From positions 1 through 7,423 of the forward strand of contig CAMUFS010000149.1 of the NCBI GenBank assembly GCA_947088195.1: a stretch of DNA of 7,423 nucleotides, read 5' to 3'. The notes beneath the pieces were generated by a model that saw nothing but the letters and a program-made list of their open reading frames with translations, was not told where the DNA came from and did no database searches. This DNA is from an uncultured Clostridia bacterium (GTDB lineage: Bacteria > Bacillota > Clostridia > Lachnospirales > Lachnospiraceae). Made by a program: the position numbers and the translations under genes. Positions 1 through 6,203 of the stretch are shown here, piece by piece (the first letter of the stretch is position 1; each line of letters begins with the position of its first letter).

Positions 1-712
1 GAATTACCATATCTGTCGGCAGAGTTCCTGCGCTAGTCTTTACTTCTTCCACCTTGTCTGCGCCCGCAATCTCATGTAGTGCTGTTTTAGTGAGTATGCG
101 CATTCCCCTATCTTGAAGCTGCCTTCTAATATAATCTGCCATATCTGCATCAAAAATATTTGGCATTAGCTGAGAAGCCATATCCACCACAGTGACAGAC
201 ATTCCTCTCGCCATTAAATTCTCCGCAACCTCAATGCCAATAAATCCTCCGCCAATCACCACAGCTTTTTTACAGCCCTGAGACTTTGCATATTTTCTCG
301 CGTCAATGGCATCCTTTGGCGTGCGCACAGGAAATACCCCTTGAAGCTCCGCTCCCTTCACAGGAGGCACAGCGCTCTCTGCTCCCACAGCAATCACCAG
401 TTTATCATAGCTCACTGTCTCAAGCTTATCGCTCTTTACAGAAATAGTCTTTGCCTCTGGATTAACCGCCACCACTTCACTTTCCGTATGTACTAAGGTA
501 CCTGTCAATTTCATAAACTTTGCTGGCGTATTAACAATCAGCTCTTCCTCTGACTCAATGGAACCTCCAATATAATACGGCAAACCACATCCCGCATAGG
601 AAATATCCTTTCCCTTGGTATAGATAACAATCTCATCTTGGGGATTCTCCCTCTTTAACTTTGCAGCAACCTTAGTTCCCGCTGCCACACCTCCAATAAT
701 AACTACCTTCAT
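1..712 (-). CDS. FAD-dependent pyridine nucleotide-disulfide oxidoreductase, CoA-disulfide reductase-like (partial, C-terminus beyond window)
   Basis: Translating 712 down to 1 gives 237 open residues running off the window edge. The N-terminus (residues 3-20, VVIIGGVAAG core) is a Rossmann FAD-binding fold. SYAGCGLPYYIGG at residues 38-50 carries a single redox-active Cys42 in the context typical of CoA-disulfide reductases and related NADH oxidases and peroxidases. A second dinucleotide fold (VVIGGGFIGIE, 151-161) would bind NAD(P)H. Family knowledge: such enzymes use NAD(P)H and FAD to reduce CoA disulfide, persulfides or oxygen species in the cytoplasm; relatives often carry C-terminal rhodanese-type domains, which cannot be checked here. 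The ATG at 712 is supported by an AAAGGAGGT ribosome binding site 8 nt upstream. It has its own promoter and is separate from the fructan genes. The fold is secure; the exact substrate is not. Confidence 0.9.
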   Translation of the reverse strand, partial: MKVVIIGGVAAGTKVAAKLKRENPQDEIVIYTKGKDISYAGCGLPYYIGGSIESEEELIVNTPAKFMKLTGTLVHTESEVVAVNPEAKTISVKSDKLETVSYDKLVIAVGAESAVPPVKGAELQGVFPVRTPKDAIDARKYAKSQGCKKAVVIGGGFIGIEVAENLMARGMSVTVVDMASQLMPNIFDADMADYIRRQLQDRGMRILTKTALHEIAGADKVEEVKTSAGTLPTDMVI

Positions 713-720
713 CGCAATCT

Positions 721-729
721 ACCTCCTTT
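721..729 (-). promoter_or_regulatory. Ribosome binding site of the flavoprotein gene
   Basis: The minus strand reads AAAGGAGGT, a near-perfect Shine-Dalgarno sequence, ending 8 nt before the ATG at 712. It fixes the start of the oxidoreductase. Confidence 0.85.
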
Positions 730-740
730 GTATATGGTAT

Positions 741-769
741 ATTGTACCAAATTGTTGAATAATATACAA
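741..769 (-). promoter_or_regulatory. Probable sigma-A promoter of the flavoprotein gene
   Basis: On the minus strand TTGTAT (769-764) and TACAAT (746-741) are separated by 17 bases. The -10 matches TATAAT at five of six positions; the -35 is weak, keeping only the TTG. A start point near 734 would give a leader of about 20 nt that includes the strong ribosome binding site. The region lies between the recombinase stop and the flavoprotein start, as expected if the flavoprotein is independently transcribed. No transcript data support it. Confidence 0.5.
752..769. promoter_or_regulatory. Candidate Rex-like redox operator
   Basis: The + strand reads TTGTTGAATAATATACAA. The Clostridia Rex consensus, as I recall it, is TTGTTAAnnnnTTAACAA; this site agrees at 11 of 14 defined positions on either strand. 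It covers the -35 hexamer of the flavoprotein promoter, where a repressor would act. Rex senses the NADH/NAD+ ratio and commonly controls oxidoreductases in Clostridia, which suits the downstream gene. The match is imperfect and the region is AT-rich, so this is a hypothesis. Confidence 0.3.
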
Positions 770-780
770 AAGATTTTTTA

Positions 781-2292
781 TCATAAAGGAATAGTTGTAG
801 CATTATAATCTGCTATATTCCACATAATTTCCAAATCCCCGTTTTCTTTTACATAGATCGCCTTGATTACCTTTGTCAGCAGATCTCTTGTCAGCTCTTC
901 TATAAAATATCCACTCTCCTTTTCTGTTTTTTTCTGTTCCTTTTGTAATTCCTCAAATCCTTCCTTCCACTCTGTCAACTGTCTTTCCAATTTTTTCTGC
1001 TTCTCTACGAGTTCCTGCTTTCGCAAAAGATATTCTTGCTTGTTTATCTGCCCTTCTGCATATTGCTCAAATGCTATTTCCTGTAATGTTTTTAAGCGTT
1101 TCATCGCTGATTGGCAAGACTTTATATTATTTTGTAAAAAATCCCTTTTCTTTTTTCTTGTATTTGGGATGGAATAAAGCTTTCGTTGCATCTGTATTAT
1201 AATAAGCAAAATACGCTCTATCATAGCCTCTTCCAGACAAACATATTTGCAAATGCTACATGGAGCTGCCTTTGCTGTCGGACAAATATAATATGTCTGT
1301 CGACAAGCCATGCGGCTCAGTGCTCTACCACAAAAAGCACATTTTATCAAGCCATGAAATTTCTGGCAAGATTTTTTTTGCAGATTTTTTTGTTTCACAT
1401 GCCTTAATACCGCCTGTGCCCGCACAAACATTTCTTTCGAGACAATGGCATCCTGTGTGTTCTCTGTTATAATCCATTTCTCCTTTGGAACAAGCTGCGT
1501 CCGCTTTGTTGGCAGATCTGCCACGGTCCGTTTACAGCCAGCCAGACATCCCGTATAGCGCTCATCACAGAGAATACGCCTGACGTTATCTCTTGTCCAA
1601 TATGTAATATCCCCTGATGTCTTCCACCTGCGCATTGCATCGGTGTGATTTGCCTTGCGGTACATCAGAGGAGATGGTATCCTTTCCTGATTTAAGTTTA
1701 TGGCAATCTGGGCAGGCTTTATGCCATCCACTGCCATACAAAAAATCTTTTGTACCACCTCCGCCGCAGCACTATCAATCTCCAGATGATTCTTCACTGT
1801 CTCTGATCGCTTGTATCCATAAAAGGCAATGCCACATAGGTATTCTCCCTTCTGCATTTTTGCTCTCTGAACACTTCGAACCTTCTCAGAAATATCGCGG
1901 CTATACATTTCATAAATCATGGCCTTTAATGACACTTCTAAACCAACAGAGCTTCCACATGCCTTTATGCTGTCATATCCTTCATTTACTGCGATAAAAC
2001 GCACCCCAAGCGCCGGAAAAATCTGATCAAGATAATCACCCACTTCAATTAAATTTCTTCCGAAACGAGAAAAATCTTTGACTATAATACAGTTTACTGT
2101 CTTTCCTGCAAGGGAGAGTAGCTTCTGAATATCAGGACGGCAAAAAGCTGACGTTAGATAACGATACCTTTTGTTTATTTTCTCGCTCTGCAATCCTGCC
2201 ACTTTATCCATTTTTCTTGTCTGTATATTATTGCAAGACTTACAACTAAATTTAAAAAAATCAGAAAAAGGATGCTGCATTAACAGAACCAT
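781..2292 (-). CDS. Large serine recombinase, N-terminally truncated (probable mobile-element remnant)
   Basis: The 503-residue ORF belongs to the large serine recombinases of Clostridial mobile elements. Visible parts: the distal resolvase domain with VKDFSRFGRN (71-80), which supplies two conserved arginines; a recombinase DNA-binding domain with the KGEYLCGIAFYGYKR hallmark (148-162) and a region running to about 300; a zinc ribbon with Cys318, Cys321, Cys337 and Cys345; a charged coiled coil (about 380-460); and a C-terminal LTRDLLTKVIKAI segment (467-479). What is missing is the N-terminal Tyr-Arg-x-Ser strand with the nucleophilic serine. Recognisable homology starts only near residue 49 (AFCRPDIQKLL), and the first 48 residues do not resemble the family. 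The ATG at 2292 has an AAGGA six bases upstream but sits in the loop of the operon terminator; ATG 2211 (residue 28) has no convincing ribosome binding site. Strand exchange should be impossible without the serine. The family call is secure; the non-functional call is likely. Confidence 0.85.
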   Translation of the reverse strand: MVLLMQHPFSDFFKFSCKSCNNIQTRKMDKVAGLQSEKINKRYRYLTSAFCRPDIQKLLSLAGKTVNCIIVKDFSRFGRNLIEVGDYLDQIFPALGVRFIAVNEGYDSIKACGSSVGLEVSLKAMIYEMYSRDISEKVRSVQRAKMQKGEYLCGIAFYGYKRSETVKNHLEIDSAAAEVVQKIFCMAVDGIKPAQIAINLNQERIPSPLMYRKANHTDAMRRWKTSGDITYWTRDNVRRILCDERYTGCLAGCKRTVADLPTKRTQLVPKEKWIITENTQDAIVSKEMFVRAQAVLRHVKQKNLQKKSCQKFHGLIKCAFCGRALSRMACRQTYYICPTAKAAPCSICKYVCLEEAMIERILLIIIQMQRKLYSIPNTRKKKRDFLQNNIKSCQSAMKRLKTLQEIAFEQYAEGQINKQEYLLRKQELVEKQKKLERQLTEWKEGFEELQKEQKKTEKESGYFIEELTRDLLTKVIKAIYVKENGDLEIMWNIADYNATTIPL

Positions 2293-2306
2293 ACAGCATC
2301 CTTTTT
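2265..2306 (-). terminator. Rho-independent terminator of the fructan operon
   Basis: AAAAAGGATGCTG (2265-2277) and CAGCATCCTTTTT (2294-2306) form a perfect 13-bp stem with a 16-nt loop. On the minus strand it begins 6 nt past the stop codon of the lipoprotein GH32 gene, and its arm ends in TTTTT followed by CTGA and a further run of seven T. This is a textbook end for the operon. The A-tract makes it potentially bidirectional, but no plus-strand gene approaches it. It overlaps the first ten codons of the recombinase ORF. Confidence 0.9.
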
Positions 2307-2312
2307 ATAGAC

Positions 2313-4670
2313 TTATTTATAAATAGATTTCATCTCTGCTACATACAGGCTCTCGACCAAAATCTTCCCATCTGCAAACAGCTCTATCCCCTGTGAATCA
2401 AATGCACTATAAGAGCGAAGGCTTATTGCCTTGTTGTCATTAAAAAATGCTTCCACCAAAGAACGGTCGATATACATTTCCACAGAAAGCCTTCCATCTC
2501 TCATCGGAAGCTCTCCCACCATATGATTCATGGACGCGGCACTTCCTTTGTTCCTAGTATCACACACAATCTCATTGTACTCCGGTCGGTAAGTAAAGGA
2601 GGATTCATCCCTTGTACCTCCCTTTTTCACTCGAATGCCAAAGCTCTTCGTGTCCTCTGGTACAATTTCCATCCGCACATAAAGCATATCCCCATGAACC
2701 TTGCTAAGCTCACTATTCGCCTGCTCCAGAGTCAGGTTCTGTCCTTCTACAAAAGCTTCACCCTCAAGCTTACTTAACGCATCAATAGGACTTATCATCA
2801 CATCTGTGCCCTCGTCATTCAGCCAAAGCCTCCTCGGAAGCCCAACACAGTGCGCCCAGCCTGCCATCCCTTCCTCGGCACCGATTCTCTGATCTTGCAT
2901 AATGCTAAACAGATATGTCTCACCACTTACTGGATCAACAAACGCACTTGGTCCAGTAAAAACATTACAGCCGTAATCTAACAGTGCAGGCTGATTATCA
3001 AATGCTTCATCTGGTGTGAATTTTCCAGTAGTTACATCAAAATTTCCAAGGAAATAGTAAATCTTATTATCCGCAACTCCTGCTGGGGCTGGTGAAAAGA
3101 TAAAAATATATTTTGTGATATTCCCTGACTCATTCGTAAGTGGAAGAAGAATCGGCAACTCCCAGCTCGTCCCGTAGGTCACAGATTGGTTTGCCATCTC
3201 ATAAATTGGGCCTATATATCGCCAATCCATATCAACTGTCCCATCCTTTTTCAGTTCCAGTGTATCTGTCGTATACAAAAGTGCACTTCCCCCATTTGTC
3301 TCTACACTTCCTGAGCAGATCAACATGCACCATGTATCCCCTTCCTTCCAAATATGAGGATCTCTAAATTCTCCCGCTCTGCCCTGCCCTTCCTTCTGCG
3401 CTATGGCAAGCTCATTGCAAATAATCCAGTCTGTAAGCTCTGGGTCGTCAAGATTAGCCGGATAAGCCACTCCAATATTCTGATTTGAGATCAAACCACT
3501 TTTTATAAAGCTGTCATTTCCTGCCGTAAAGAATAATAATGGCACTCCATTTTTATCAAGTGCTGCACCACCTGACCACACGCCATCCGGCACGATAGAA
3601 TTTTCCTGTGGTGTGATCGCCTCCTTTATGGGCTTCCAGCTCACCATATCATCACTGACCAAGTGCCCCCAGCAGATATTACGCCAGTAGGTTCCCATCA
3701 TATTGCACTGATAGAAAAGGTGGTATTTCCCATTATAATACACAGGTGCATGTGGCTCATTCATCCAATGTTGATAAGGACCTCCATGGTACTGCGTCTT
3801 ATAGATATCCTCTGTCAGAATATTCTCAAGCCAGATATCCTCAAAAGCAATCTCAGGTGCTTGTTCTGTCGGAATCTCCTCTTCATTAAGAACTCTGTTA
3901 TACAGCTTAAGTTCATCCATCAGTCCAGCGAACATATTATATGTACCTGCAGCGATCTGTTCTGCATAAGCGTTCTTTCCTACCATAAGCCGTTCCTTCT
4001 CCGCTGGAACAATAGCAGAACCTACATCGATCTCATCTGATGCCGTCAGGCTACCATTTAAATAAAGGCGCATCTCCCCTTTTTTACCATCAAAAACCGC
4101 TGTTACCTGATTCCATTCATATGGATTGAGATTTCCGCCCCAGAGCCGATGCCATGCATCCCCCGTACCTGCCTGAAAACACAGCCTACCATATCTTTGA
4201 TAGCCTAAAAGAAAACCTTGTTTCTGCCCTTTATTATATTGTCCAACAATCGCTGTCAGATGCTCGTCTCCCACATCTGCCGCATTGGGATCATCCCACT
4301 CAAATGCTCTTGGTGCAACCCAAACACTGACGGAAAAGGAATCACCCTTTACACACAAATTTTCTGGCGTATAGTTTATGTAAGTAGAACAACCATCAAA
4401 TAACAGTGAGCCTCCCTGCACTCCCGCACTGCGCCACTGCGGCTCCCGACTTTCCATATATACGGCGTTATTAAACAGGTAATTGACCTCTGCTTCCTTC
4501 TGGCCGCCCATGCTATCCGTCACTATTGTCCCAGACCCCTCATCAAATCCTAGGTGCAGAAGAATGCTGTCTTCCTTTTTGCCGCCTGAACAGCCAGTGC
4601 ACAATATAATCAGTGCCATCACCGTTAAGAGGAAGCATACATGAATTCTTTTTTCCGAAAACAGCTTCAA
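2313..4670 (-). CDS. Extracellular lipoprotein with LamG-like domain and divergent GH32 fructosidase domain
   Basis: This 785-residue protein has a lipoprotein signal peptide: basic start, hydrophobic stretch 11-24, and CTGC with the lipidated Cys27, so it is probably anchored on the outer membrane face. Residues about 36-265 form a LamG/concanavalin-like jelly roll (FDEGSGTIV, FSVSVWV, LMDELKLYNR) likely to bind carbohydrate. Residues about 290-600 are the GH32 five-blade propeller and about 620-780 the GH32 C-terminal beta-sandwich. The WMNDPNG motif reads WMNEPHAP (302-308), placing Glu305 where the Asp nucleophile normally sits. RDP (436-438) is intact, and the acid/base motif reads SWELP with Glu504 instead of WECPD. 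Role inferred: attack on levan, inulin or fructo-oligosaccharides outside the cell; linkage preference is not readable. The start is TTG at 4670, six bases after the previous stop, with AAAAGGGGG nine bases upstream; no in-frame ATG precedes the hydrophobic core. The gene ends 6 nt before the terminator stem. Confidence 0.92.
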   Translation of the reverse strand: MKLFSEKRIHVCFLLTVMALIILCTGCSGGKKEDSILLHLGFDEGSGTIVTDSMGGQKEAEVNYLFNNAVYMESREPQWRSAGVQGGSLLFDGCSTYINYTPENLCVKGDSFSVSVWVAPRAFEWDDPNAADVGDEHLTAIVGQYNKGQKQGFLLGYQRYGRLCFQAGTGDAWHRLWGGNLNPYEWNQVTAVFDGKKGEMRLYLNGSLTASDEIDVGSAIVPAEKERLMVGKNAYAEQIAAGTYNMFAGLMDELKLYNRVLNEEEIPTEQAPEIAFEDIWLENILTEDIYKTQYHGGPYQHWMNEPHAPVYYNGKYHLFYQCNMMGTYWRNICWGHLVSDDMVSWKPIKEAITPQENSIVPDGVWSGGAALDKNGVPLLFFTAGNDSFIKSGLISNQNIGVAYPANLDDPELTDWIICNELAIAQKEGQGRAGEFRDPHIWKEGDTWCMLICSGSVETNGGSALLYTTDTLELKKDGTVDMDWRYIGPIYEMANQSVTYGTSWELPILLPLTNESGNITKYIFIFSPAPAGVADNKIYYFLGNFDVTTGKFTPDEAFDNQPALLDYGCNVFTGPSAFVDPVSGETYLFSIMQDQRIGAEEGMAGWAHCVGLPRRLWLNDEGTDVMISPIDALSKLEGEAFVEGQNLTLEQANSELSKVHGDMLYVRMEIVPEDTKSFGIRVKKGGTRDESSFTYRPEYNEIVCDTRNKGSAASMNHMVGELPMRDGRLSVEMYIDRSLVEAFFNDNKAISLRSYSAFDSQGIELFADGKILVESLYVAEMKSIYK

Positions 4671-4676
4671 TCCTTT

Positions 4677-6188
4677 CTACCCCCTTTTCATATCTGATAG
4701 ATCATATTTCTCCAAATCCATCTGCACTGCTCCATCTGCCAAAAAGGAAATCCCGTCCGCATCCAACGTTGTGTCTATTGTAATAGACAACACATGCTCC
4801 CCATCATTTACAAATATTTCCGCACTATATCGATCTAGGATAATACGCAGCTTAAGATTCCCATTCTCATGTCTTACCTGACTCCTGCGCTGATGGATAA
4901 TTGCCCTCCTAGATCCAGAATATTTCCGATCTATCTTAATCACTGACTCCTGTGGGCGAAAGCTGACCGATGTATAGCAACTCTCATCCTGCGCAAAACG
5001 AATGGCAAATTTCCTGTACAGACTTTCTGTATCCCCTGGACGGATTGTGACCTCCATATCAACCTGTCTTCCACATACATGCTCCAGCTTGACTATATTT
5101 CTCACACTGATATTCTTATATACAATTCTTTTTCCGCGGAGTTTTTCAAGCTCTCTTATAGGTTTTTGGATCAGCCTTCCATCTTTAATAGACAGCTCTC
5201 TTGGCAGACTCATCTGTCCAAACCACGCTTTTTCCTTCGCATGTAAATTGCAGGTATCCCAATTCTGCATCCAGCCAATCATGATTCTCCTGCCATCTGG
5301 AGCAAGCACCGTCTGCGGCGCATAAAAATCAATACCATAATCAATAGATTGATCTTTCTCTTCTATAAAAGTAGATGTCTCTTTATCAAACTTTCCGATA
5401 AGACATAACGTCCCATTTCCATTATGGTATTCAAAGCCTTTAGGTGCCATATCCTGCGGACTTATAAGAAGCACATGTTTCCCATCCAGCTCAAAAAAAT
5501 CTGGGCACTCCCACATTCTCCCAAACCGTCCGTTATTCGCCGCTAAAACATTGACTAGATTCCAGTGTAGTCCATCCTCACTGCAGTACAAAAGGATTCT
5601 TCCGTCCTTCTCCCCCATGTTCCTCTCAACACAGCCTGCAACCACACATCGGTAGCTTCCATCCTCTTCCACCCATATCTTTGGATCACGAAAATCAAAC
5701 CTACTGCCTCCATCTGGCAAATCCCTTTCTGTCAACACGGGATTCCCCTCATATTTCTCATAGTCGATCCCATCCCCAATAGCGATACACTGTGTCTGAA
5801 TTCCCTTTACACTCCCATCAGGCTGCGACTCATCCCTCATACCTGTGTACATCAGGATATGTCTTCCATCAGGAAGCGTTGTAGCGCTTCCTGAAAAACA
5901 CCCGTTTCTATCATAATCGTTATCTGGGGCAAGTGCAGCTGGTAGGTATCTCCAGTGCAATAGATCCTTACTCACAGCATGCCCCCAGTGCATTATCCCC
6001 CAGTGAGAATTATATGGGTGATACTGATAAAACATATGATACTCCCCTTGATAATAACAAAAACCATTGGGGTCATTCATCCAACCTGTACGAGACGACA
6101 GATGAAATGCTGGTCTTTCGCTCTTGGCAATTCTTGCCTCCATTGTTTCTTCATAGGTTCTTGCTTCCTGCAAAGTTTGACTCATCAT
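4677..6188 (-). CDS. Cytoplasmic GH32 beta-fructosidase (sucrose/sucrose-6-phosphate hydrolase or fructan beta-fructosidase)
   Basis: With the start at 6188 the protein is 503 residues, the usual length for intracellular GH32 enzymes, and it has no signal peptide. In this numbering the three catalytic signatures are canonical: WMNDPNG with nucleophile Asp39, FRDP with Asp168 as transition-state stabiliser, and WECPD with acid/base Glu227. The propeller fills about residues 27-335 and the beta-sandwich the rest (YSAEIFVNDG, about 453-462). It hydrolyses terminal beta-fructosides such as sucrose, sucrose-6-phosphate or imported fructo-oligosaccharides. An ABC importer next door, rather than a PTS, favours unphosphorylated substrates (inference). 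The ATG at 6188 has GGAGG 8 nt upstream; ATG 6185 is a close alternative. A TTG at 6194 is in frame but only 2 nt from the ribosome binding site. The gene begins 15 nt after the binding-protein stop. Confidence 0.95.
   Translation of the reverse strand: MMSQTLQEARTYEETMEARIAKSERPAFHLSSRTGWMNDPNGFCYYQGEYHMFYQYHPYNSHWGIMHWGHAVSKDLLHWRYLPAALAPDNDYDRNGCFSGSATTLPDGRHILMYTGMRDESQPDGSVKGIQTQCIAIGDGIDYEKYEGNPVLTERDLPDGGSRFDFRDPKIWVEEDGSYRCVVAGCVERNMGEKDGRILLYCSEDGLHWNLVNVLAANNGRFGRMWECPDFFELDGKHVLLISPQDMAPKGFEYHNGNGTLCLIGKFDKETSTFIEEKDQSIDYGIDFYAPQTVLAPDGRRIMIGWMQNWDTCNLHAKEKAWFGQMSLPRELSIKDGRLIQKPIRELEKLRGKRIVYKNISVRNIVKLEHVCGRQVDMEVTIRPGDTESLYRKFAIRFAQDESCYTSVSFRPQESVIKIDRKYSGSRRAIIHQRRSQVRHENGNLKLRIILDRYSAEIFVNDGEHVLSITIDTTLDADGISFLADGAVQMDLEKYDLSDMKRG
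4680..4688 (-). promoter_or_regulatory. Ribosome binding site deciding the TTG start of the lipoprotein GH32
   Basis: The minus strand AAAAGGGGG lies in the last codons of the upstream GH32 gene, 9 nt before TTG 4670. A second purine run, GAAAGGA, abuts the TTG and could position a reinitiating ribosome. Both the location and the 6-nt intergenic gap suggest translational coupling. Confidence 0.55.
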
Positions 6189-6196
6189 ATACAAAA

Positions 6197-6201
6197 CCTC
6201 C
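6197..6201 (-). promoter_or_regulatory. Ribosome binding site of the cytoplasmic GH32 gene
   Basis: The minus strand GGAGG starts 2 bases after the stop codon of the binding-protein gene and stands 8 nt from ATG 6188. It excludes the in-frame TTG at 6194 as a good start. Confidence 0.8.
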
Positions 6202-6203
6202 GC

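Larger units (their letters stand above)
727..770. repeat. 9-bp perfect inverted repeat flanking the promoter
   Basis: TTTGTATAT (727-735) and ATATACAAA (762-770) are perfect inverted copies separated by 26 bases. The interval also holds a smaller dyad, TGGTA (735-739) and TACCA (745-749), over the -10 region. The left arm overlaps the end of the ribosome binding site and the right arm covers the -35. This suggests regulator binding or mRNA/DNA secondary structure. In an AT-rich gap some symmetry arises by chance. Confidence 0.45.

Noticed and set aside
713..780. A terminator for the recombinase gene
   Set aside because: The inverted repeats here are AT-rich, have long or weak loops, and lack a GC stem followed by a T-run on the minus strand; they fit promoter or operator symmetry better.
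863..1997. Plus-strand ORFs opposite the recombinase
   Set aside because: Their composition (runs of Phe, Ser and Cys) reflects the complement of Lys/Glu-rich coiled-coil codons; there is no ribosome binding site or family signature.
3663..4040. Plus-strand ORF opposite the lipoprotein GH32
   Set aside because: It is antisense to conserved GH32 and LamG coding sequence and has no recognisable domain.
6189..6194. TTG at 6194 as the start of the cytoplasmic GH32
   Set aside because: It lies only 2 nt from the GGAGG ribosome binding site, while ATG 6188 has a normal 8-nt spacing.
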